Part shown: piece by piece, positions 56,932-64,000 of the stretch | Position numbering within the stretch: the first letter of the stretch is position 1 | How the letters are laid out: every line of letters begins with the position of its first letter | NCBI RefSeq assembly: GCF_000426345.1 | Contig: NZ_AUFE01000023.1 | Location: 32,501-96,500, forward strand | Direction: 5' to 3' | DNA: 64,000 nucleotides | DNA from: Cupriavidus phytohabitans | GTDB lineage: Bacteria > Pseudomonadota > Gammaproteobacteria > Burkholderiales > Burkholderiaceae | Notes under the pieces: model-generated | The model's input: the letters and a program-made list of their open reading frames with translations, nothing else | Databases searched by the model: none | Told to the model about the DNA's origin: nothing | Position numbers and translations under genes: made by a program

Positions 56932-57420
56932 ATGCAACGACGACGTTTTCTCGGCACCCTGGGCGCGCTGGCGCTCGGCACGCTCGCCGTGGGCGTGCTG
57001 GGGCCGGCGGCCGATGCGTTCGCGCAGGCCAGGCCACTCGCCATCGATGTCTACAAGAGCCCGCTGTGCGGGTGCTGCGAGGAATGGGTCAAGCACCTGC
57101 GCGCCAATGGCTTCGCCGTGACGGTGCATGACGTCGAGGATACCGGCGAATACCGCAAGCGCTTCGGCATGCCGGAACGCTTCGGCTCCTGCCATACCGG
57201 CCATATCGGCGGCTATGCGATCGAGGGACACGTGCCGGCCGCCGATATCCGCAAGCTGCTGGCCGCCAAGCCCAAGGCGGTCGGGCTGGCGGTGCCGGGC
57301 ATGCCGGTCGGCTCGCCGGGTATGGAACAGGGCCCGCGCAAGGATCCCTTCGACGTGCTGCTGGTCAAGGCCGACGGCGCGGCGTCGGTGTTCACCCGTT
57401 ACAACAAGCCGGCGGCCTGA
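56932..57420 (+). CDS. DUF411 metal-binding protein, exported
   Basis: A 162-residue protein with a twin-arginine-like signal (MQRRRFLGTLGALALG, cut near FAQA-RP) and the DUF411 domain: YKSPLCGCCEEW with Cys46, Cys48 and Cys49, then FGSCHTGHIGGYAIEGHVPA. Homologues are copper-associated proteins such as CopG-like ones. AAGGAG lies upstream. It is 16 bases behind bdhA and probably co-transcribed, though the two functions have no evident link. Confidence 0.85.
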   Translation: MQRRRFLGTLGALALGTLAVGVLGPAADAFAQARPLAIDVYKSPLCGCCEEWVKHLRANGFAVTVHDVEDTGEYRKRFGMPERFGSCHTGHIGGYAIEGHVPAADIRKLLAAKPKAVGLAVPGMPVGSPGMEQGPRKDPFDVLLVKADGAASVFTRYNKPAA

Positions 57421-57472
57421 CGCGCCGCCTTGCCGGATGCGCCGCCGCGCGTCCGGCCTGCCTTACGCTGGC

Positions 57473-57853
57473 CTACGCACCCGCAAGGCTTTCCAGAGCC
57501 GCCTCGACTTCCCGCCACACCGCCTCGGTCTCGCCCTCGGTGCATTCGCCGTGCTGGCGCTTGACCGCACCCAGCCGGTTCAGCACCAGGTGCTGGTTCG
57601 GCACCACGCCAACGTTTGCCAGGCAAGCCTGCACGCAAGCCAGCGGGCAGCCGTCCAGCGCCAGGATCGGCCGGCCCGATTGCGCCACGCGCGTCAGCGC
57701 CGGCACGCCGCCACCCACGCCGCTGATGCACGACATTTCCGCGCGGCCGCCGCGGTCCAGCCGCACCGCGCAGGCATTGGCCAGTTGCGCCACGCTGGAG
57801 CAGCCGGAGCAGGCGTACACCAGTGGCAGGGATCGGGTTGGGGAAGCCGGCAT
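57473..57853 (-). CDS. DGC-domain (putative zinc-binding) protein
   Basis: A 126-residue protein of the DGC family: YACSGCSSVAQLANACAV near the N-terminus, MSCISGVGGG and LALDGCPLACVQACL, the last containing the name-giving Asp-Gly-Cys. Eight or more Cys could bind metal. Homologues are found near reductases and metal proteins; the role is undecided. AAGGTG lies upstream of the ATG. Converges with the DUF411 gene. Confidence 0.8.
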   Translation of the reverse strand: MPASPTRSLPLVYACSGCSSVAQLANACAVRLDRGGRAEMSCISGVGGGVPALTRVAQSGRPILALDGCPLACVQACLANVGVVPNQHLVLNRLGAVKRQHGECTEGETEAVWREVEAALESLAGA

Positions 57854-57994
57854 CGCGCACCTTCCGAAAGGACTTGTGTTGGCAGGACCACGCCTGCTGG
57901 GAATCGGCCAGCATAGTGACTTGTGCGGGAGCGGGCCATTCGCCGATAGAGCTAGCCCGCACAGCCGATCGGCGTAGTCGGTTACCCCAGCGCC

Positions 57995-58032
57995 AAAATG
58001 AAAAAGCCCTGTGGCGCAATGCGCTACAGGGC
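57995..58032 (-). terminator. Terminator of scoAB
   Basis: GCCCTGTGGCGC/GCGCTACAGGGC with one mismatched pair, a 3-base loop and TTTTTCATTTT on the minus strand, just behind the scoB stop. Confidence 0.85.
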
Positions 58033-58058
58033 CCGTCAGGCAATGGCCGAAGGCTTGC

Positions 58059-58697
58059 TTACAGCAGCGGCGCCCCGGTCTTCGCCTGGATTTCCTCGCG
58101 GCTGACGCCCGGTGCGGTTTCGACCAGCTTCAGGCCGTCGGCAGTCACGTCCATCACGCCCAGGTCGGTGATGATGCGATTGACCACGCCCACGCCGGTC
58201 AGCGGCAGGTTGCACTGCTTCAGGATCTTGATGTCCTCGGTGCCGTCCTTCTTCTTGGCGGTGTGCTCCATCAGCACCACCACGCGGCCGACACCGGCGA
58301 CCAGGTCCATCGCGCCGCCCATGCCCTTGACCATCTTGCCCGGGATCATCCAGTTGGCGAGGTCACCCTTCTCGCTGACCTGCATCGCGCCCAGGATGGC
58401 CAGGTTGATGTGGCCGCCGCGGATCATCGCGAACGAGTCGGCGGACGAGAAGATCGACGAACCCGGCAGCGTCGTCACGGTCTGCTTGCCGGCGTTGATC
58501 ATGTCGGCGTCGACCTGGTCTTCGGTCGGGAACGGGCCGATGCCAAGCAGGCCGTTTTCGGACTGCAGCCACACTTCCATGCCCTCGGGCACCCAGTTGG
58601 CGACCAGCGTCGGCAGGCCGATGCCCAGGTTGACGTAGAAACCGTCCTGCAGCTCGGCCGCGGCGCGCGCGGCCATTTCGTCACGTGTCCATGCCAT
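58059..58697 (-). CDS. scoB: 3-oxoacid CoA-transferase subunit B
   Basis: A 212-residue CoA-transferase beta subunit: [18 protein letters not shown] and the catalytic Glu47 in [13 protein letters not shown]. With ScoA it moves CoA from succinyl-CoA to acetoacetate. It starts 12 bases behind scoA. Its place near bdhA suggests 3-hydroxybutyrate use. Confidence 0.94.
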   Translation of the reverse strand: MAWTRDEMAARAAAELQDGFYVNLGIGLPTLVANWVPEGMEVWLQSENGLLGIGPFPTEDQVDADMINAGKQTVTTLPGSSIFSSADSFAMIRGGHINLAILGAMQVSEKGDLANWMIPGKMVKGMGGAMDLVAGVGRVVVLMEHTAKKKDGTEDIKILKQCNLPLTGVGVVNRIITDLGVMDVTADGLKLVETAPGVSREEIQAKTGAPLL

Positions 58698-58709
58698 GAT
58701 GGTGTCTCC

Positions 58710-59411
58710 TTAGCTGGCCGCGCGCACGGTGCGCTGCTCGATGCGTTTCTCGGGGTTGGTGTTCAGCACCAGGCGCTTCACGAAGATGCCGGCGAGGTGG
58801 ATCTCGTCCGGGTCCAGCTCGCCGGTCTCGACGATGTGCTCGACCTCGGCCACGGTGAACTTGCCCGCCATCGCGCACATCGGGTTGAAGTTGCGCGCGG
58901 TGCGGCGGAACACCAGGTTGCCGGCCTTGTCGGCCTTCCAGGCCTTGACCAGCGCCACGTCGGCGGTCAGCGAACGCTCCATCACGTACTTCTCGCCATC
59001 GAACTCGCGGATTTCCTTGCCTTCGGCGACAACGGTGCCGACACCGGTCTTGGTGAAGAAGGCCGGGATGCCGGAGCCGCCGGCACGCAGCTTCTCTGCC
59101 AGCGTTCCCTGCGGCGTGAATTCCAGCTCGAGTTCGCCCGCCAGGTACTGGCGCTCGAATTCCTTGTTCTCGCCCACGTAGGACGAGATCATCTTCCTGA
59201 TCTGGCGGGTGGCCAGCAGCAGCCCCAGGCCGAAGCCATCGACGCCGGCGTTGTTGGAGATGCAGGTCAGCTGTTTGGCGCCGCTGTCGCGCAGCGCACC
59301 GATCAGTGCCTCGGGAATGCCGCACAGGCCGAAACCGCCAACGGCGATCGTCTGGCCGTCGCGGACGACGCCTGCAAGCGCTTCTGCGGCGCTGGCGTAG
59401 ACCTTGTTCAT
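58710..59411 (-). CDS. scoA: 3-oxoacid CoA-transferase subunit A
   Basis: A 233-residue alpha subunit: [35 protein letters not shown] and [10 protein letters not shown] are family signatures. GAGGAAGGAG upstream of the ATG at 59411 is a strong ribosome-binding site. First gene of scoAB, divergent from a PAS-LuxR regulator. Confidence 0.94.
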   Translation of the reverse strand: MNKVYASAAEALAGVVRDGQTIAVGGFGLCGIPEALIGALRDSGAKQLTCISNNAGVDGFGLGLLLATRQIRKMISSYVGENKEFERQYLAGELELEFTPQGTLAEKLRAGGSGIPAFFTKTGVGTVVAEGKEIREFDGEKYVMERSLTADVALVKAWKADKAGNLVFRRTARNFNPMCAMAGKFTVAEVEHIVETGELDPDEIHLAGIFVKRLVLNTNPEKRIEQRTVRAAS

Positions 59412-59492
59412 GTTCGCTCCTTCCTCGGTAGTTCCTCGGGGTTTCGCTGTCGTGCTTCCGCCGCCGGCTTGTGCGGTGGGCGACGCAGGGAA

Positions 59493-59508
59493 ATTGTAAC
59501 GGTACAAT
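59493..59508. promoter_or_regulatory. Inverted repeat in the scoA/PAS-LuxR divergent region
   Basis: ATTGTA-ACGG-TACAAT is a perfect palindrome that reads as a TACAAT -10 box on each strand. It lies 82 bases from scoA and 84 bases from the regulator start. It may be an operator, overlapping -10 boxes, or both. Confidence 0.45.
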
Positions 59509-59591
59509 CGGCGACAACCGCCGTCTCTCGTCCGACCGACAGGATACGCAAGCAGCGCCGGCAACGCCATTACGTAAAAATACATAAGCAG

Positions 59592-60137
59592 ATGCCCGCC
59601 ATCGACTACCAGACCGCTTTCCAGCTCGCCCCCGTGGGCCTGGTGCTGTCACGCGAGCGCGTGATCGAGGACTGCAACGAAGAAGTCTGCCGCATCTTCG
59701 GCACCACGCGCGAGGCCCTGTTGGGGCAGTCGTTCCAGGTGCTCTACCCCACCGTCGACGAGTTCGAGCGCACCGGCGCCCGCATTGCGCCGATCATGAA
59801 CAGGCATGGGATGTATTCGGACGAGCGCATCATGAAGCGCGCTGGCGGCGAGCTGTTCTGGTGCCATGTCACCGGCCGCGCGCTGGACCGCGCGCAGCCG
59901 CTGGGCGCGGGGATCTGGACCTTTGAAGACCTGTCGCAGAAGCGGCAGGTGACGGCGGAGCTGACCGCGCGCGAACGCGAGATCGCGGCGCAGCTGGTGG
60001 AAGGCAAGACCAGCAAGCAGATCGGCAAGCTGCTGGCGATCAGCCCGCGCACGGTGGACATCTACCGGGCGCGGCTGATGAAGAAGTACGGGGCGAGTAC
60101 GTCGGTGGATCTGGTCCAGCGGTTGGTCAACCACTGA
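59592..60137 (+). CDS. PAS-LuxR transcriptional regulator
   Basis: A 181-residue protein with one PAS domain (about 10-115: [37 protein letters not shown]) and a C-terminal LuxR helix-turn-helix (about 120-178: [20 protein letters not shown]). No receiver domain, so the PAS senses a ligand directly. It is divergent from scoAB and is the likely regulator of it. The long upstream frame is only the antisense of scoAB. Confidence 0.88.
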   Translation: MPAIDYQTAFQLAPVGLVLSRERVIEDCNEEVCRIFGTTREALLGQSFQVLYPTVDEFERTGARIAPIMNRHGMYSDERIMKRAGGELFWCHVTGRALDRAQPLGAGIWTFEDLSQKRQVTAELTAREREIAAQLVEGKTSKQIGKLLAISPRTVDIYRARLMKKYGASTSVDLVQRLVNH

Positions 60138-60152
60138 GCGCAGCCAGCCGCG

Positions 60153-60554
60153 TCAGCCTTCGATGATCGCCCGAATCTCCGCAGGCACCGGCACCGATTT
60201 CTCCAACGCATAATCGCACCACACCACCTTGGCCCCACCCTCGGCCCACACCACGTCGGGCAGATCGGTGCGGCGGATTTCCATGCGCGTTTCGAAACTG
60301 GTGCGCCCCAGTTGCCCCGCATAAACGCGGCATTCGATATCGCCCGGATAGCGCAGCTGCTTCAGGAAGGTCATATGGGCATTGATGATGACCGGCCCCT
60401 GCCCTCGCGCATCCTTGCCGCCGCGCCCCAGCGACGCGAACCACTCGATGCGCGCCTGCTCCAGATACTGGAAATAGATGGTGTTGTTGACATGGCCCAT
60501 CGCATCCATGTCGCCCCAGCGGATCGGCATGACCACCGTATAGACGTGTTTCAT
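60153..60554 (-). CDS. Acyl-CoA thioesterase, 4-hydroxybenzoyl-CoA thioesterase-like
   Basis: A 133-residue single hot-dog protein with MPIRWGDMDAMGHVNNTIYF, where Asp of MDAMGHVNN is the family's catalytic residue. GGAGGTTGTG lies before the ATG at 60554, so the ATG at 60566 (inside the ribosome-binding site) is rejected. It lies behind the TRAP genes but a hairpin separates them. A paralogue of the thioesterase at 6.0-6.5 kb. Confidence 0.88.
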   Translation of the reverse strand: MKHVYTVVMPIRWGDMDAMGHVNNTIYFQYLEQARIEWFASLGRGGKDARGQGPVIINAHMTFLKQLRYPGDIECRVYAGQLGRTSFETRMEIRRTDLPDVVWAEGGAKVVWCDYALEKSVPVPAEIRAIIEG

Positions 60555-60571
60555 CACAACCTCCAATGCAA

Positions 60572-60597
60572 CAGGCCCGCCAACACTGGCGGGCCTG
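60572..60597 (-). other. Hairpin between TRAP binding protein and thioesterase genes
   Basis: CAGGCCCGCCA-ACAC-TGGCGGGCCTG is a perfect 11-bp stem. Only TTGCATT follows on the minus strand, so it is at best a weak terminator or an mRNA end stabiliser. Confidence 0.55.
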
Positions 60598-60606
60598 CTT
60601 CATGAC

Positions 60607-61635
60607 TTAGCGCTTGGCGATCGCGCCTTCGGCCTTGGTCACCAGGTCGGTGCCGATCTGCTTTTTCCACTTGTCGTAGACCTTGGCGGTCGCCTTGCGG
60701 AAGGCATCATGCTCGGCCGGCGTCAGATGCGTGACCTTGACGCCGTGGGCTTCCATGTCCTTCCAGGCGGGCGCGCCGGCCTCGGCCAGGCCCTTGCGGG
60801 CCAGCGCGATTTCCTGCTTGCCGGCGTCGATGGCGGCCTGCTTGACGATCTCGCGGTCGGCCGGGGTCCAGCTTTCCCAGATCTGCTTGTTGACCACGAA
60901 GATCAGCGGGTCAGCCACGTAGCCCCAGGCCGTGACGAACTTCTGGCCGACCGTGTACAGCTTGGCGGCAGCGAACACCGACTGCGGGTTCTCCTGGCCG
61001 TCGACCGCGCCCGAGGCCATCGCCGGCTGCGCGTCGGCCCAGCTCATCTGGGTCGGGTTGGCGCCCAGCGCGTTGAAGGTCTCGATGTACAGCGGCGAGC
61101 CGACTACGCGCAGCTTCAGCCCCTTGAGGTCTTCCGGCTTGCGGATCTCGCGCTTGGAGTTCGACACCTCGCGGAAACCGTTCTCGCCCCAGGCCAGCGG
61201 CACCACGCCGGCCTTTTCCAGCGTGGTGAAGATCGACTTGCCGACTTCGCCCTGCGTCAGCGCATCCAGTGCCTTGTAGTCGGGCATCAGGAACGGCAGC
61301 GAGAACAGGTTAAGTTCCTTGACCTGCGGCGACCAGTTGATGGTCGAGCCGACGGCCATGTCGATCACGCCCTGGCGGATGGCCGAGAACTCGCGGGTCT
61401 GGTCGCCGGCCACCAGCGAGGTGCCCGGGTACAGCTTGATATTGATGCGGCCATTGGTGCGCTGCTTGACCAGGTCAGCCCAGATCTCGCCGCCCTTGCC
61501 CCACGGGAAAGCCGGGCCGAGTACCAGCGACATCTTGTACTCGGACTTGTAGGTCTGGGCCATCGCGCCGGCGGGGGCGAGGGCGGAAGCGGCAATGGCG
61601 GCAGCCGTTGCGAGCATCAGGGCACGACGTTTCAT
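60607..61635 (-). CDS. TRAP transporter solute-binding protein (DctP family)
   Basis: A 342-residue periplasmic protein. MKRRALMLATAAAIAASALA is the signal peptide (cut near GAMA-QTY). The mature part has KLYPGTSLVAGDQTREFSAI and LRVVGSPLYIETFNALGANP, in which the Arg of LRV usually contacts the substrate carboxylate. GAGAGGAGAT precedes the ATG. Together with the DctQ- and DctM-type genes it imports an organic acid; the ligand is unknown. Confidence 0.92.
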   Translation of the reverse strand: MKRRALMLATAAAIAASALAPAGAMAQTYKSEYKMSLVLGPAFPWGKGGEIWADLVKQRTNGRINIKLYPGTSLVAGDQTREFSAIRQGVIDMAVGSTINWSPQVKELNLFSLPFLMPDYKALDALTQGEVGKSIFTTLEKAGVVPLAWGENGFREVSNSKREIRKPEDLKGLKLRVVGSPLYIETFNALGANPTQMSWADAQPAMASGAVDGQENPQSVFAAAKLYTVGQKFVTAWGYVADPLIFVVNKQIWESWTPADREIVKQAAIDAGKQEIALARKGLAEAGAPAWKDMEAHGVKVTHLTPAEHDAFRKATAKVYDKWKKQIGTDLVTKAEGAIAKR

Positions 61636-61697
61636 TTCATCTCCTCTCGGGAAAGTGTCAGTTCTTGTTTGTGAATGCGCAAAGAAGTCAACGGCGA

Positions 61698-63002
61698 TCA
61701 ATAGCCGAGGTATTCCGGCAGCCAGGTCGCCAGCGGCGGATCGCCCAGCACCATCAGCATGGCGATGAACATCGCCAGCAGCATCCAGATCACCCAGGGC
61801 ACGGTTTCTTCCATGCGCACGCGGGCGATCCGGCACGACACCATCAGGTTCACGGCCAGCGGCGGCGTGAACTGGCCAAGCGCCACTTTCAGCGTCAGCA
61901 CCACGCCGAACCACACCGGGTTCCAGTGGAAGGCATTGGCGATCGGCAGCAGCAGCGGCACGAAGATCAGGAAGATCGAGATGCCGTCCAGGAACATGCC
62001 GACCGTCATCAGCAGCAGCACGATCAGCGCGAGCACGCCGTACTCCCCCAGGCCAGAGGTGGCGATTGCCTGCGCCAGCGGATCGATCACGCCCAGCGTC
62101 GACAGCGCATAGGCAAAGATGCCGGCCAGCGCCACCACCAGCAGGATCACGGCAGAGGTTTCGGCCGCTTCCTGGAAGATCGTGAACAGGTCGCGCATGC
62201 CGATGCTGCGGTACACCACCATGCCGACGAAGAGGCCATAGACGACAGCCACCACGGCGGCTTCGGTCGGCGTGAACCAGCCCGCGCGCATGCCGCCGAG
62301 GATCAGGAACGGCGCCACCAGGCCCCATGCCGCTTCGCGCAGGCTCTTCCAGAACGGCGGGCGCGGCAGCGCGGCTTCGGCGGCGCCCATGTTGTGCTTG
62401 CGCGCCAGCCACACCGCCGGCACGATCAGCGCGACGCCGGCCAGCACGCCGGGGATCATGCCCGCGGCGAACAGCGCCGGCACCGACGCCCCGGGCACCA
62501 GCACGCTGTAGATAATGAAGGCCACCGACGGCGGGATCAGGATGTCGGTCGCGGCCGCCGCGCCGACCACCGCGGCGCTGTACGAGCCCGGATAGCCGGC
62601 ACGCGACATCGCCGCGATCATCACCCCGCCGACCGCGGCCGCATTGGCCGGGCCCGAACCGGAAATGCCGCCAAGGAACATCGCCACCAGGATCGCCACC
62701 AGCGGCAACATGCCCGGTCCGCGCCCGACCACGGCAATGGCAAAGGTCACCAGCCGCTGCGCCACGCCGGAACGGTCGAAGATCGACCCCACCAGCACGA
62801 ACATGGGAATCGCCAGCAGCGGGTACTTGGCCAGTCCGGCGTAGAAGTTCTGCGGCACGGCCAGCAGGCCGAACATCTGGGTATCCAGGTTGGACAGGCC
62901 GATCGCGACCAGCCCACCCAGCCCCAGCGACACGCCGATGGGCACGCCCAGCAGCATCAGGCCGATAAAGACCACGAACAGGATGATGGCAACCAGCGTC
63001 AT
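61698..63002 (-). CDS. TRAP transporter large permease (DctM family)
   Basis: A 434-residue protein of about twelve membrane segments, MTLVAIILFVVFIGLMLLG at the start and repeated G-rich segments (GGISGSGPANAAAVGGVM, SVAFIIYSVLVPGA). It is the ion-driven channel part of the TRAP system. Its start overlaps the DctQ-type stop by four bases. Confidence 0.94.
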   Translation of the reverse strand: MTLVAIILFVVFIGLMLLGVPIGVSLGLGGLVAIGLSNLDTQMFGLLAVPQNFYAGLAKYPLLAIPMFVLVGSIFDRSGVAQRLVTFAIAVVGRGPGMLPLVAILVAMFLGGISGSGPANAAAVGGVMIAAMSRAGYPGSYSAAVVGAAAATDILIPPSVAFIIYSVLVPGASVPALFAAGMIPGVLAGVALIVPAVWLARKHNMGAAEAALPRPPFWKSLREAAWGLVAPFLILGGMRAGWFTPTEAAVVAVVYGLFVGMVVYRSIGMRDLFTIFQEAAETSAVILLVVALAGIFAYALSTLGVIDPLAQAIATSGLGEYGVLALIVLLLMTVGMFLDGISIFLIFVPLLLPIANAFHWNPVWFGVVLTLKVALGQFTPPLAVNLMVSCRIARVRMEETVPWVIWMLLAMFIAMLMVLGDPPLATWLPEYLGY

Positions 63003-63601
63003 TGCGCACGCTCCTTCGCGGCCCTGTTCTCTTCATGCAGCGCCCTGAGCGCGCGCACGTTGCGCACCAGCAGGCCCAGCGCGCGCAGCGAGATGCCGGC
63101 CGACAGCACCGGCAGCCAGATCGAGTACCACCAGCTTGGCACGCCGATGCCGGGCGAGGTTTCGCCAAAGGCGTACTCATCCCATGTAATGCGCGCGCCC
63201 AGCACCGCCAGCGCGATGAACATCACCGCCACCGCCAGTGCCGACAGGATCGCCAGCCGGCGCTGGCGCGCCGCGCTGCCGCGCTCAAAAAAGAATTCAA
63301 TGCGGATATTGCGATCGCGCGCCACCGCCGCGCTGCCGGCGACCAGCGCCAGCACGATCATCAGGAAGACCGAGAATTCCTCGGTCCAGGCAAACGACTC
63401 GTCGGTGAAATACCGGACTACCACGTTGGCGAAGGTGATGCCGACCAGCAGCAGCATCACGATCACGCCGATCCAGTCCTCGAGGCGGGGTGAAACCCGG
63501 AATTCAGTGTCCTGCGCTTCGTCTGCCGCCTGCGGGATCACCGCGGAATCGACGACGTGTTGCGGCACGGCATTGCGCCGTGCCTCTTCTTGTTGCTCCA
63601 T
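62999..63601 (-). CDS. TRAP transporter small permease (DctQ family)
   Basis: A 200-residue protein with four membrane segments, including WIGVIVMLLLVGITFANVVV and the conserved TDESFAWTEEFSVFLMIVLA (typical F-x-W-x-E-E-x-S). The start at 63601 (MEQQEEARRN) has GGAGGCCGGGGAG upstream; an ATG at 63652 would add 17 residues. First gene of the TRAP operon. The insertion sequence begins within about 190 bases upstream. Confidence 0.88.
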   Translation of the reverse strand: MEQQEEARRNAVPQHVVDSAVIPQAADEAQDTEFRVSPRLEDWIGVIVMLLLVGITFANVVVRYFTDESFAWTEEFSVFLMIVLALVAGSAAVARDRNIRIEFFFERGSAARQRRLAILSALAVAVMFIALAVLGARITWDEYAFGETSPGIGVPSWWYSIWLPVLSAGISLRALGLLVRNVRALRALHEENRAAKERAQ

Positions 63602-63792
63602 CTCCCCGGCCTCCGGTCCAGGGCCGCTTGGGCCAGGCGGCCACTGCGGCATTTTTTGCTTGTATGTAGTCCGGCCTGCAGAATGTTGAAGGGTAAGGCG
63701 CAGCAAGGCGTCGGAAGAATTGTGCTGCGTGCAGAACTCCCAGATCGAATAGGAATCTGATTTAAATCCTGGGAGATTTGAGGGCCTTGCTG

Positions 63793-64000
63793 ATGAGCAC
63801 ACCGGACTTCTTTCGCAGCCGCTTGGACGGGATGATTGATCTACGGCATCCGCTCGCAGTGCTGGCGACCCGGATGCCATGGAACAACATTGAGGCGGCC
63901 CTGGCGCCGGTGCTTGCGCGCAAGGGGAAGGATGGACGCACTGTGGTCGGCGAGGACTTGTTTGGTCCGACACTGGCAGTGGCCGGTGCCGGCGTCAGTG
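63793..64000 (+). mobile_element. IS5-family transposase, N-terminal part
   Basis: ATG at 63793 opens a frame that runs off the right edge after 69 codons. It starts MSTPDFFRSRLDGMIDLRHP, then LAVLATRMPWNNIEAALAPV and LFGPTLAVAGAGVS, the N-terminal pattern of IS5-group DDE transposases (DUF772-type). The left end of the element must lie between 63602 and 63792; CTCCCAG and CTGGGAG (around 63737 and 63768) form an inverted repeat there, but I cannot name the terminal repeat. The region is less GC-rich than the window. Confidence 0.85.

Noticed and set aside
62999..63973. Extension of the DctQ-type gene to 324 codons
   Set aside because: The added N-terminus reads through the insertion sequence and lacks a ribosome-binding site; GGAGG stands before 63601.

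Overview
The window looks like a chromosomal segment of a Cupriavidus species (Betaproteobacteria, Burkholderiaceae; the Ralstonia eutropha group). It is GC-rich throughout. It carries a 192-residue phasin whose N-terminus reads like PhaP1 of R. eutropha, a pyruvate dehydrogenase operon whose E3 subunit has its own lipoyl domain, a very large NAD-dependent glutamate dehydrogenase, a TctC/Bug-type solute-binding protein and a beta-proteobacterial proteasome homologue. Species assignment is inference from remembered protein sequence, not from a search.

Layout. 1-3.8 kb: hydroxyacid/lactate region with a LutA-type protein running off the left edge, a divergent IclR regulator, and a GntR/FCD regulator in tandem with a GlcD-type FAD oxidase. 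3.8-8.4 kb (minus): PbpG, then a run of deacetylase, EamA exporter, hot-dog thioesterase and nitroreductase. 8.5-9.7 kb: phaP1 with a clear sigma-70 promoter and an overlapping palindrome. 9.7-16.7 kb (minus): aceE-pdhB-BPH-pdhL. 17.1-20.5 kb: divergent PAS sensor kinase and FixJ-type regulator. 20.6-27.8 kb: an orphan CbiM-like permease, folD, prlC, xthA, a SulP transporter and a DUF1488 protein. 28-30.8 kb: two identical tRNA-Lys genes bracketing an amidohydrolase and a LysR regulator. 31-35.4 kb: a Bug protein, a repeat-bearing secreted protein, an acetyl/succinyl-CoA transferase and a MarR-like protein. 35.6-40.5 kb: NAD-GDH. 40.5-43.5 kb: a cluster of small poorly known genes, two of them directly behind near-perfect LexA (SOS) boxes. 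43.6-52.3 kb (minus): the translation cluster thrS-infC-rpmI-rplT, pheS-pheT-ihfA-merR, tRNA-Pro and tRNA-Val. 52.4-55.9 kb (minus): hydrolase-ridA-relA. 56.1-60.1 kb: bdhA, two cysteine-rich small proteins, scoAB and a divergent PAS-LuxR regulator. 60.1-63.6 kb (minus): a TRAP transporter with a thioesterase. 63.8 kb to the edge: the start of an IS5-type transposase.

How it fits together. Several genes serve acetyl-CoA and polyhydroxybutyrate metabolism: the PDH complex makes acetyl-CoA, PhaP1 coats PHB granules, BdhA oxidises 3-hydroxybutyrate to acetoacetate, ScoAB activates acetoacetate with CoA, and the CoA-transferase at 32.9 kb handles acetate/succinate CoA exchange. RelA and RidA lie in one run of genes.

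The most interesting places are the proteasome-like BPH gene inside the pdh operon and the pair of LexA-box-controlled orphan small genes at 41.8-43.1 kb.
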